Origin: Acetobacteraceae bacterium
GTDB taxonomy: Bacteria > Pseudomonadota > Alphaproteobacteria > Acetobacterales > Acetobacteraceae
NCBI GenBank assembly: GCA_024280945.1
Contig: JAMXLO010000097.1
Coordinates: 1 to 64,000 of the forward strand
Direction of reading: 5' to 3'
DNA length: 64,000 nt
A program made the position numbers and the translations under genes. Shown in pieces: positions 18,157 through 25,637 of this stretch (position 1 is its first letter; every line of letters starts with the position of its first letter). Below the pieces are notes generated by a model. It did no database searches. It worked only from the letters and a program-made list of their open reading frames with translations, and was not told the origin of the DNA.

Positions 18157-18363
18157 ATGTTCCGACTGCGCAATTTGCTGGTCGTCGGCACACTGGCGCT
18201 GGCCGGGCTGCTTGGCGGCTGCGTCTATTATCCTGGCTACGGCTATTATGGCGGCGGCTATGGCGGCGGCTATTATGGCAGTCCATATTACGGCGGCGCC
18301 GTCGTCGCCTATGGCGACGGTTGGCACCGCGGCAGATGGCACCACGACCGCTATTGGTGGTAG
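18157..18363 (+). CDS. Small Gly/Tyr-rich lipoprotein
   Basis: A 68-residue product with GGAG 6 nt before its ATG. The signal NLLVVGTLALAGLLGGCVYY has a lipobox with the lipidated cysteine near residue 22. The mature part is a run of Tyr and Gly (repeating YYGGGYGG units) and ends in His/Arg/Trp residues (GRWHHDRYWW). Such low-complexity small lipoproteins are frequent in alphaproteobacterial envelopes; none of the visible motifs indicates activity. It is divergent from the FecR/DUF6600 gene across about 170 bp. Confidence 0.65.
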   Translation: MFRLRNLLVVGTLALAGLLGGCVYYPGYGYYGGGYGGGYYGSPYYGGAVVAYGDGWHRGRWHHDRYWW

Positions 18364-18375
18364 CCGGAGCGCGCG

Positions 18376-19548
18376 CTACAGCCCAGCCTGCTCGAGGCGG
18401 AGGATCGCGCGCGCGCAGGCCTGCGCGCGTGGCACCAGGCTGTCGATGCGCATGAATTCCTCCGGGCTATGCGCTTTGCCGCCGAGCGGACCAACTGCGC
18501 AGATCGTTGCCGCGCCCACACCGGCGGTGAAGCCTGAATCGGCACAGCCGCCGGTGAACTCGCCATCGGGCGCGAAGCCGGTATCTGCCGCGGACCGGAC
18601 ATAGAGTTCGAACAGCCGCTTGGCTGCCTGCGTCTGGACCAGTGGCAGAAACTCGCCGCGCACGGTGAGTTCCGCCTTGGTCCCGGGCACATAGCTCCGC
18701 TCGACGATGGCACTGATCCGCGCCATCGCATCGTCGCGATCCGGTGCGCTGACATAGCGCAGATCGATCTGCGCTTCGGCCCAGGGCGCCACTGTGTTGA
18801 CGCTCTGTCCGCCGCTGACCAACCCGACATTCAACGTGATGCCGCGGTCGAGATCGGTGATCGCGTGCAACGCCTGCACCTTGCGCGCCAGTTCTTCGAT
18901 CGCGCTGACGCCCTCGGTGAAGTTGCCGCCCGAGTGCGCCGCCTTGCCGGTGATGCGGCAAACCATGAACACGCCGCCCTTGCGGCCAGTCACGACATTG
19001 CCGGACACACGCCCGGGCTCCGAGTTGAACACGACGCGCGCACGGCGCGCCTCGGCCTCGATCACCGCACGGCCTTCCGGGCTGCCGATCTCTTCGTCGC
19101 CGGTGAACAGGCCGAGCAGCGGCGCGGGCGATCCTCCGAATTTCGCGAAGGCGGCAAGAACGAAGCAGTTCATCACCAGCCCGGCCTTCATATCGGCGAC
19201 CCCAGGGCCATAGGCGACGCCATCGCGAATGGTGAACGGCCGCCGCTGCACCTCGCCGTCAGGAAAGACGGTGTCGCGATGCCCCATCAGCACGACGTTG
19301 CCGCCGGCATTGCCCTGTGGACCGTCCCAAGGCACCGACGCGCGCAGGCAGTCACCATGTTTCTGCTGACGCACCACCTCGACGGGGATGTCGTGTGCCG
19401 CCAAGAAGCGCTGCACAACCGCACCGACAGCATCGATCCCCGGCTTGTTGTAGCTGCCGCTGTCGATATCCACCATCTCGCGCAGCAATGCGACCATCGC
19501 GTCCTGCTGCGTCGCGAGCCAGGCGGTGATCTGGGATTCGGTGGTCAC
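18376..19548 (-). CDS. M20 family metallopeptidase (glutamate carboxypeptidase-like)
   Basis: About 390 residues from a GTG at 19548, chosen because AAGGAAAGG lies 7 nt upstream and the longer frame would run into the mazF gene. Metal-site motifs appear in the usual M20 order: GHRDTVFPDG (His), GVADMKAG (bridging Asp), TGDEEIGSPEG (catalytic and zinc Glu), FNSEPGR (Glu) and the C-terminal GKAHSPEEF (His). The lid domain begins near RKGGVFMVCRITGKAAHSGG. The closest functional class is carboxypeptidase G2/peptidase T-like enzymes that remove C-terminal residues or split N-acyl amino acids. No signal peptide is seen, so it is probably cytoplasmic. It may belong to the same catabolic theme as the hydantoinase. 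Confidence 0.9.
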   Translation of the reverse strand: MTTESQITAWLATQQDAMVALLREMVDIDSGSYNKPGIDAVGAVVQRFLAAHDIPVEVVRQQKHGDCLRASVPWDGPQGNAGGNVVLMGHRDTVFPDGEVQRRPFTIRDGVAYGPGVADMKAGLVMNCFVLAAFAKFGGSPAPLLGLFTGDEEIGSPEGRAVIEAEARRARVVFNSEPGRVSGNVVTGRKGGVFMVCRITGKAAHSGGNFTEGVSAIEELARKVQALHAITDLDRGITLNVGLVSGGQSVNTVAPWAEAQIDLRYVSAPDRDDAMARISAIVERSYVPGTKAELTVRGEFLPLVQTQAAKRLFELYVRSAADTGFAPDGEFTGGCADSGFTAGVGAATICAVGPLGGKAHSPEEFMRIDSLVPRAQACARAILRLEQAGL

Positions 19549-19562
19549 GTTCGCGCCTTTCC

Positions 19563-19910
19563 TTAAGGTGCCATGTCCAGGATGGCAGCAAGTATCTGCT
19601 TCACATGGTTCAGCACAGGCAAAGGTGCCGCCTCGATAAATGCGGCACCGCGCGCCTGCCAATCGACGCTCTTCACTTGCTCCACCATGACAAAGCCCTT
19701 TGTCGTTGTACCAGCCAATGCCACACGCGAACCATACGGACGTTCGGTTCGGGTGACGGGGCAGGCTATGACAAGACCAGTCGCCTGGTTGAAATTTCTC
19801 TCGGTCAAAATAAGACCCGGCCGATTCTTCGCCTGCTCACGACCTGCCTGTGGCTCGAAGTTGATCCAGGCGAGATCACCGCGGTCAGGCAGATAGGGCG
19901 GCCGCGCCAC
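19563..19910 (-). CDS. mazF: MazF/PemK-type endoribonuclease toxin
   Basis: About 115 residues from a GTG at 19910 that shares one base with the antitoxin stop (TAGTG). It begins VARPPYLPDRGDLAWINF, the usual MazF N-terminus. Other motifs are NRPGLILTERNFN, IACPVTRTERPYGSRV and MVEQVKSVDW. The family cleaves mRNA at short specific sequences when the antitoxin is degraded. A longer frame to 19943 overlaps the antitoxin by 34 bp and is not needed. It forms a standard antitoxin-toxin pair with the preceding gene. Confidence 0.88.
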   Translation of the reverse strand: MARPPYLPDRGDLAWINFEPQAGREQAKNRPGLILTERNFNQATGLVIACPVTRTERPYGSRVALAGTTTKGFVMVEQVKSVDWQARGAAFIEAAPLPVLNHVKQILAAILDMAP

Positions 19911-20152
19911 TACCAGACTTCTTTGCCAACCGGTTTCCCCCAACCGACCTCTCCGGGCCGGTCGTTCGGACCGAAGCCCTTGAGGACGTCCTTCAGCGTA
20001 AGCCGCGGCTTGCGCTCGGGTTCGATGATCAGGCGGCCGTTCTCAACCTTCAGGTCGACCTTCGATCCCTCGCCCAAACCGAGCTGCTCGAGCAACGGCT
20101 TGGGCACGCGCAGGCCCACGCTATTGCCCCAACGATGAAGTGTTACGGTCAT
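19910..20152 (-). CDS. mazE: MazE/AbrB-type antitoxin
   Basis: An 80-residue AbrB-fold (swapped-hairpin) DNA-binding antitoxin: VTLHRWGNSVGLRVPKPLLE, then GLGEGSKVDLKVENGRLIIE. The C-terminal tail (NDRPGEVGWGKPVGKEVW) is the disordered toxin-neutralising part, ending in the common GWGKPVGKEVW motif. The stop overlaps the mazF start by one base, so the two are translated together. MazE proteins normally repress their own promoter, which would lie upstream of 20152. Confidence 0.9.
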   Translation of the reverse strand: MTVTLHRWGNSVGLRVPKPLLEQLGLGEGSKVDLKVENGRLIIEPERKPRLTLKDVLKGFGPNDRPGEVGWGKPVGKEVW

Positions 20153-20215
20153 GGCTCGGACGCCCTTCGCGGTCGGCTATACATTAGGTATCCGACCGCC
20201 TGCAGGCAAGCTCAG

Positions 20216-20782
20216 CTAGCCGTGCAGCAACGACCGATCATGGACTGTGGTGTCCTGTCCCACCACCGGATCGGCGATTGCCGCCTCCAGGCTGGTGGCG
20301 CCTTTCCATTCCTCGGGCGGACGCACCTTACCATCGGTGCCGACCTGATCGATGTTCCAGTAGATCTCCAGGTTATGGCCGTCCGGATCGGTGAACTCGA
20401 TCGCGAGTTGGCAGCCGGCCCGGCGGCGACCCTCGTAATGGATCGGCACGTCATGCTTGCGAAGGTGCTCGCGTGCACGCAACACCTCGTCGAGCGTGGA
20501 GACCTCGAACGCCATGTGATGGAAGGCGCCATGCGCCGGCTGCCCTTCGGGCAGCTTGAACAGCGCGACACCGTGATGGTCGGCGCTGCAGCGCAGGAAC
20601 ACCGTGCCGCCCGGCATCATGTTGCTGTCGTAGGCGTCGGAGACGCTGAACCCCATCACATCGGTATAGAACTTCGCCGAGGCAAACGGGTCTTTTACAT
20701 AGAGCGCGACATGGCCGATCTTGTTGCACTGGAACGGCATTCCCTTCGGCCGGGCCATCTTGCTGACTGCTTGCACGTCCAT
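20216..20782 (-). CDS. VOC family (extradiol-dioxygenase-like) protein
   Basis: About 188 residues from the ATG at 20782 (MDVQAVSKMARPKG); an AGGTG-like sequence precedes it. The vicinal-oxygen-chelate fold is visible in two halves: NKIGHVALYVKDPFASAKFY and HHMAFEVSTLDEVLRAREHL. Likely metal ligands are the His in GHVALYV, the His in FHHMAF and the Glu in DGHNLEIYWN. Function could be a ring-cleaving dioxygenase, glyoxalase or isomerase. Together with the neighbouring flavin monooxygenase it suggests breakdown of an aromatic or organosulfur compound; that link is inference. There are 114 bp between it and the monooxygenase gene upstream. Confidence 0.82.
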   Translation of the reverse strand: MDVQAVSKMARPKGMPFQCNKIGHVALYVKDPFASAKFYTDVMGFSVSDAYDSNMMPGGTVFLRCSADHHGVALFKLPEGQPAHGAFHHMAFEVSTLDEVLRAREHLRKHDVPIHYEGRRRAGCQLAIEFTDPDGHNLEIYWNIDQVGTDGKVRPPEEWKGATSLEAAIADPVVGQDTTVHDRSLLHG

Positions 20783-20896
20783 TCTGGGCACCTGTCTGAC
20801 TGGTAATTGCTCGGACGGATAGGTTATGCGGTTCGCCGCGCCGGCGAAAGCGGGTGATCCAGTACCGCCACCATGCTGCGCCAACGCTCTTACTCC

Positions 20897-22228
20897 CTAC
20901 GCCGCCCCCATAGCTACCCGCCGCGCCGCCGCAACGACCCGCGCCAGCCCCAGATGGTCACGCAGCGTCGTGCCCTCATATTGGCGCCGAAACAGCTCGC
21001 GCCGTTGCAGCTCCGGCACCACCCGATCGACGAAGTCATCGAATGCACCAGGGAACCAGGCCGGCAAGATGTTGTAGCCATCGGCTGCACGCTCGACGAA
21101 CCACTCCTCCAGCGTATCGGTGATGCGCTGCGGTGTGCCGCACACCACCCAATGTCCACGCGCCGCCGCTGTCAGGTTGTACAGGTCGCGCAGCGTCATC
21201 TTCTCGCGCTTCGCCATCTCGTACAGCACGCTGGGAAACGTCTGGCTGTTCAATGCCGCCGGCGGGGGCGGTACCGGGCCGTCCAACGGATGGCCGGACA
21301 CGTCATAGCCGATCCGACTTGCCACCAACGTTGCGGCGTTGGTCGGCGTGATCCAGCTCTGCAGCTTCGCGAGCGTCTCCCGCGCCTCCGCGTCGCTGTC
21401 GCCGATGATCAGCATCACGCCGGGCAATATCGCCAGCGCATCCGGATCACGCCCGTACTTCGCCATGCGCCCTTTCAGGTCGGCATACGCCGCCTTGGCC
21501 GGTGCCAGCTCCTGCACCACCGAGAACACCACGTCCGCCGTTCGCGCGGCGAGTTCCAGCCCCGAGGGCGAGCCGCCAGCCTGAATGATCACCGGATGTC
21601 CTTGCGGACACCGCGCCATGTTGAGCGGCCCACGCACCCTGAAGAACCGGCCCTGATGGTCAAGCGGTCGCACTTTTGTCGCGTCGATGAACCGCCCGCT
21701 CGCCTTTTCGGCGATAATGGCGCCGTCGTCCCAGCAGTCCCACAGACCGCGCACGACATCGACGAACTCGTTGGCACGCTGGTAGCGGAGCTCGTGTTCG
21801 ATGTGTTCGTCCAGGTTGAAATTCAACGCGGCCTTCGGGTTCGAGCTGGTGACCACGTTCCACGCCGCTCGTCCTCCACTGATGTGGTCGATCGAGCCGA
21901 ACATGCGGGCGACGTTGAACGGCTCGGAGAAGCTTGTGGAAACCGTGGCGCCAAGCCCGACATGCGTCGTGCAGGCCGCGAGTGCAGTGATCAGGGTGGT
22001 CGGCTCGAAACGGCACATGAACGAAGGATGATCGGTCGGGTCCATCGCCATCGAATCGGAGATGAACACCAGATCGAACTTTCCGCGCTCGGCGATGCGC
22101 GCGATCTCCTGCATCGCCGGCAGTTCCATATGCGTGGTAAACGCCCCCGGCATGCGCCAACCGGCCATGTGGTTGCCCGTGCCAAGCACGAAGACGCCGA
22201 GATGCATCTGTCGCTTCGCTGCGCCCAT
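20897..22228 (-). CDS. LLM-class flavin monooxygenase (NtaA/SnaA/DszA type)
   Basis: The 443-residue product matches the reduced-flavin-dependent bacterial-luciferase-like monooxygenases. Family markers are MHLGVFVLGTGNHMAGWRMP at the N-terminus, DLVFISDSMAM, FEPTTLITALAACTTHVGLG, and SGGRAAWNVVTSSNP, the segment typical of NtaA/DszA. Members use FMNH2 from a separate reductase to oxidise nitrilotriacetate, sulfones or alkanesulfonates. No flavin reductase gene is adjacent. The start at 22228 has AGGAGGAGG about 11 nt upstream. Confidence 0.9.
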   Translation of the reverse strand: MGAAKRQMHLGVFVLGTGNHMAGWRMPGAFTTHMELPAMQEIARIAERGKFDLVFISDSMAMDPTDHPSFMCRFEPTTLITALAACTTHVGLGATVSTSFSEPFNVARMFGSIDHISGGRAAWNVVTSSNPKAALNFNLDEHIEHELRYQRANEFVDVVRGLWDCWDDGAIIAEKASGRFIDATKVRPLDHQGRFFRVRGPLNMARCPQGHPVIIQAGGSPSGLELAARTADVVFSVVQELAPAKAAYADLKGRMAKYGRDPDALAILPGVMLIIGDSDAEARETLAKLQSWITPTNAATLVASRIGYDVSGHPLDGPVPPPPAALNSQTFPSVLYEMAKREKMTLRDLYNLTAAARGHWVVCGTPQRITDTLEEWFVERAADGYNILPAWFPGAFDDFVDRVVPELQRRELFRRQYEGTTLRDHLGLARVVAAARRVAMGAA

Positions 22229-22532
22229 TGCCGTTTGGCCCTCCTCCTGCTCCGCGGACTATACGCTGAATGCTCCGTCCCGCCATTCGTCTCGCCACCG
22301 CCCTCTGCCTCATTGAGGATGATCGGCGGCATCGTAGTGGCTCCTTGCCCGACGATAAGCGCATGCATCCAGTTGCCCGTGCTGGGCGAAAGACTTCGTT
22401 GCGACGTTGCCACGTCCCTCATAGAACGAGAGCCTGCCAGCGGCGCCTCAGCCGACCTGTTCGTTGCGCACTGTTGCTCTGCACAACTGATTGGATTATT
22501 CGGCGAACGACATCACTGGAAGGATAGCCGGC
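22229..22532. other. Intergenic region, nothing recognised
   Basis: About 300 bp between the divergent monooxygenase and SYLF genes. It must hold both promoters, but no convincing -35/-10 pair, operator palindrome or small gene was found. Open frames here are short and lack Shine-Dalgarno sequences. Confidence 0.5.
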
Positions 22533-23099
22533 ATGCTGTTTACACGACGCAATGTCTTTGGAGCGGCTTCTATCGCAGCGTCGGGGATGTTGCTCGCCGG
22601 TAGAGAGACATTCGCGGCATCAGATGCTGCACAGATCAGTCGTGACGCAGCCGCAGCACTACGGCGGCTCAATACGACTGATCATCGTGCAGTCGCCCTG
22701 GGCCAAAAGGCCGCCGGGATCCTGGTATTCCCGAAGATCGTGAAAGCCGGCTTCATCTTCGGCGGCCAGGGCGGCAAGGGCGTGCTGACGGAGCACGGGC
22801 GGACCCGCGGCTACTACACGATAGCTGCTGCATCATTCGGCCTGCAGGCCGGCGTGCAATGGTTCAGCTACGCCCTGTTCTTTATGGATCCACAGGCGCT
22901 CCAGTTTCTCGACAACAGCGACGGCTGGGCGATCGGTTCCGATCCCAATGTCGCTGTGATTGATCGAGGCGCCGGCGCCAACATCGACAGCACGACTCTG
23001 TCGCATAAGGTGATTGCCATACCTTTCGGGCAGAAGGGCCTGATGGCCGGCCTATCGCTGCAGGGGTCGAAGATTACGACATACAATCCCAACGCTTGA
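22533..23099 (+). CDS. SYLF (Ysc84/DUF500) lipid-binding domain protein, Tat signal
   Basis: About 188 residues from the ATG at 22533 (MLFTRRNVFGAASIAASGML). A twin-arginine-like motif TRRNVF precedes a hydrophobic stretch and a likely cleavage after TFAASDA. The SYLF domain covers the rest: AAGILVFPKIVKAGFIFGGQ, ASFGLQAGVQWFSYALFFMD, LSHKVIAIPFGQKGLMAGLS. In eukaryotes SYLF domains bind phosphoinositides; bacterial members are periplasmic proteins of unclear role. The gene faces the MucR gene, with 12 bp between the two stops. Confidence 0.88.
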   Translation: MLFTRRNVFGAASIAASGMLLAGRETFAASDAAQISRDAAAALRRLNTTDHRAVALGQKAAGILVFPKIVKAGFIFGGQGGKGVLTEHGRTRGYYTIAAASFGLQAGVQWFSYALFFMDPQALQFLDNSDGWAIGSDPNVAVIDRGAGANIDSTTLSHKVIAIPFGQKGLMAGLSLQGSKITTYNPNA

Positions 23100-23111
23100 C
23101 GGCTATCCGCG

Positions 23112-23546
23112 TCAGGACAGGTCTCGGGCCGCTCTCCGCCCAAGTCGCGACTGCTGCGCTCTGGTCCTCCCCAGACCAATCTTCTTGGCCAAGCTTGACC
23201 GCACTCTGGCATAGTTCGGCGCGACGATGGGATAGTTCGCCGGAAGCCCCCACTTCTGTCGATACTGTTCCGGCGTGAGCCGGTGGTCGGTCCCGAGGTG
23301 CCGCTTGAGCATCGAAAACTGCCTGCCGCATTCGAGGCAGATCAGATAGTCGGCCGTGACCGATCTCTTCACCGATACAGCCGGTTCAGGCGGTGGTGCG
23401 GTATCAGATGCACGCCCGACATTGCTTAGGGCGTGGTAGACTGCATCGATCAGCTTAGGCACGTCTCCCGACGCAACGGTATTGTTGGCGACATGCGCCG
23501 AGACGATTTGCGCCGCGAGGACGAGCAGCTCGTCGCGGTGGGACAT
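23112..23546 (-). CDS. MucR/Ros family zinc-finger transcriptional regulator
   Basis: About 144 residues from the ATG at 23546 (MSHRDELLVLAAQIVSAHVA), which has GAGGA 4 nt upstream; a longer frame to 23612 lacks this support. The prokaryotic C2H2 finger is seen as CLECGRQFSMLKRHLGTDH, followed by the conserved LTPEQYRQKWGLPANYPIVA. MucR/Ros proteins are H-NS-like, AT-binding regulators that control exopolysaccharide, motility and cell-cycle genes in alphaproteobacteria. A link to the polysaccharide locus 26 kb away is possible but unproven. Confidence 0.93.
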   Translation of the reverse strand: MSHRDELLVLAAQIVSAHVANNTVASGDVPKLIDAVYHALSNVGRASDTAPPPEPAVSVKRSVTADYLICLECGRQFSMLKRHLGTDHRLTPEQYRQKWGLPANYPIVAPNYARVRSSLAKKIGLGRTRAQQSRLGRRAARDLS

Positions 23547-23727
23547 ATAATCCTCAGAAAGTAGCGTCTGTAACTTGGTAGTATCCGTGTCTCGTCCAAG
23601 AGTGTCCGACAATGATTAATGGAATTTCATTAGGCGATCGGCCCCTTGCCCTGACACCAAACCTGTCGACCTCGCGACCTCGACCGAAATACCCGGCGGT
23701 GATACGGAAACCAGGCGAGGAAATGCC

Positions 23728-24738
23728 ATGCCAACTACTGTGTACTTTGCGACAAATCGGCTGGTGACCAACCCGGCGGACCCCATCAACGGCTATCTGC
23801 CGGTAATGGTGCCTCCATTGAGCCCCGATCAGATGACTTACGGAACAGCGTTTGTCGACGGAATCGACATCGCCACGGGGGCTCAGGGTGTCGTGTCGCA
23901 AATTGCGACCACGAACAAAGGCGCCTTCCCCCCACAGGCGCTCGCCGACCTCTCGTCGGGCCGGGACATGCTTGTCTTCATACACGGCTTCGACAATACG
24001 TTCTCGGATGCTATCACGCGCGCCGCGTTCAACAGGGAATGGCTGGCTGCTTCTGGTCAACCCGCTACAGATACGACTATTGTCGCCTTCAGCTGGCCTT
24101 CGCTTGGAAAGCTGGTTACGCCGCCGATACTCCAGGGTGACTATCGATCCGATCAAACAATGGCCAGGAACTCTGGCATTCACTTGATGTCGTTCCTGGC
24201 CGCTTTAAACCCGATCCTTCGCACGAACGGGCGCCTTTCCACCTTGCTGGCGCACAGCATGGGGAACCTCGCCTTGGAATCTGCCGTGGAAAACTGGTTC
24301 CTGCATCAGAATGCAGCGGACAGGATGTTCAACGTGACGCTTCTGGCGGCCGCTGATTGCCGTTACGACTCGTTCGATCTACCGCCTCCGGGAGGTTTCA
24401 GCCGGCTCCCGGATCTGAGCGAGCGCATCTCGATCTACTATAGCCAGGTCGACGATGTCCTGAAGCTGAGCATGGTTGTGAACTTTGCCAAGCGCCTGGG
24501 GCAGGACGGCCCCCACAACATGGCCGATACGACCGCGTTCCCACCCAGCGTATACACCATGGTCGATTGCAGCGGCTATCGCGATTACGACTTCAATTTC
24601 ATGACTTCGCACCAGTACTACAGGATGTCGCCATCTGTACGCAGCATCATCGCCTCGGACATGAGTCGCAGTGCTCAAGCCTCGACGGCTGTGGCAAGTG
24701 CAGCGCCAGCGCCACGGCGGAGAAAGAGAACCGCTTAG
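23728..24738 (+). CDS. Alpha/beta hydrolase (DUF900-like)
   Basis: A 336-residue protein with GAGGA 7 nt upstream of its ATG. It opens TVYFATNRLVTNP, as is typical of DUF900 hydrolases. The oxyanion strand is DMLVFIHGFDNTF and the nucleophile elbow is LLAHSMGNLALES (GxSxG-like AHSMG). A late Asp/His pair is harder to place. No signal peptide is visible. Members are esterase- or lipase-like with few tested substrates. The basic C-terminal tail (APAPRRRKRTA) is unusual. The YoaK-family gene follows after 13 bp, so the two are probably co-transcribed. Confidence 0.8.
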   Translation: MPTTVYFATNRLVTNPADPINGYLPVMVPPLSPDQMTYGTAFVDGIDIATGAQGVVSQIATTNKGAFPPQALADLSSGRDMLVFIHGFDNTFSDAITRAAFNREWLAASGQPATDTTIVAFSWPSLGKLVTPPILQGDYRSDQTMARNSGIHLMSFLAALNPILRTNGRLSTLLAHSMGNLALESAVENWFLHQNAADRMFNVTLLAAADCRYDSFDLPPPGGFSRLPDLSERISIYYSQVDDVLKLSMVVNFAKRLGQDGPHNMADTTAFPPSVYTMVDCSGYRDYDFNFMTSHQYYRMSPSVRSIIASDMSRSAQASTAVASAAPAPRRRKRTA

Positions 24739-24751
24739 TCCGGCTGAAAAC

Positions 24752-25414
24752 ATGCGCCGGAGCGGCGAGTGGCCTAAGACAAGCTATCAAGTGCGACCGC
24801 TGGCGCTCGCCGTATGCCTGGCGGCGCTGGCCGGCTATGTCGATGCGCTGGGCTTCCTGTTCATGCGCGGTCTCTACGTATCATTCATGAGCGGCAATTC
24901 TACCCGGCTTGCCACCGATCTCGGCCATGCCGACTGGCACGCGGCGGCAACGACCGCAACTTTGATCGGTGCGTTCGTGATCGGCGTCATCCTTGGCCAG
25001 GTGATCGCAGCCCGCAATGTGGCTCTGGACCTCGCCGCGGTCGGCATCCTGCTCGCCGCCGCCGGAGGACTCTATCAGCTGGGCTTTCCCTCGGCTGTGA
25101 CCGTACTCATGGCCTTGGCGATGGGGATGGAGAATTGTGCGCTTGAGCGCGACGGCGACGTGACCCTCAGCCTCACCTACGTCACCGGTACCCTGGTGAA
25201 ACTGGGCCGAGGGCTGGCCGCGGCTCTGCAGGGCCGGGACTGGTTTGGCTGGCTCCCCTATCTGCTGCTGTGGTGCGGCTTCGGTTTCGGCGGCATCACC
25301 GGCGCGATCGTCTTCGGCACCTGGGGCCTCGATGGCGTTTGGTTCGCATCCTGTGCGGCGTTCCTGCTGATCCCGGCCTCGCTCTGGCTGTGCCGTCCAC
25401 CCCCGGTCGCCTGA
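24752..25414 (+). CDS. YoaK family (DUF1275) membrane protein
   Basis: About 220 residues from the ATG at 24752 (MRRSGEWPKTSYQVRP); a longer frame overlaps the hydrolase gene. It is an inner-membrane protein with around six hydrophobic segments. Family motifs are AGYVDALGFLFMRGLYVSFM, SGNSTRLATDLG, and the later AMGMENCALERDGDVTLSLT followed by YVTGTLVKLG. YoaK/DUF1275 proteins are widespread, and their transport substrate or function is not established. A 223-bp gap separates it from the kinase gene downstream. Confidence 0.88.
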   Translation: MRRSGEWPKTSYQVRPLALAVCLAALAGYVDALGFLFMRGLYVSFMSGNSTRLATDLGHADWHAAATTATLIGAFVIGVILGQVIAARNVALDLAAVGILLAAAGGLYQLGFPSAVTVLMALAMGMENCALERDGDVTLSLTYVTGTLVKLGRGLAAALQGRDWFGWLPYLLLWCGFGFGGITGAIVFGTWGLDGVWFASCAAFLLIPASLWLCRPPPVA

Positions 25415-25637
25415 TGCAATGTTCGGGTTGGACACGCTCAGTGGATGCGGTTCGTCGGGCTGCCAACCTTCTTCACCGTAGCTCTGACGCCGACGCCTTC
25501 TGGGTGGCCCGAACTCGCAGCACAGGCCACAATGATTCCCTCAGGCCGAAGAGCGGTGGTATTCTGGTCGGCAACGGCGCAGGCAGGGCTGCAACCTGAC
25601 CTGCGCATCGCCCGATCAGTGGGCGCGGGGGGCCTTG

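Noticed and set aside
20873-22603. 576-codon plus-strand frame
   Set aside because: It is antisense to the flavin monooxygenase and has a shadow-like amino-acid composition.
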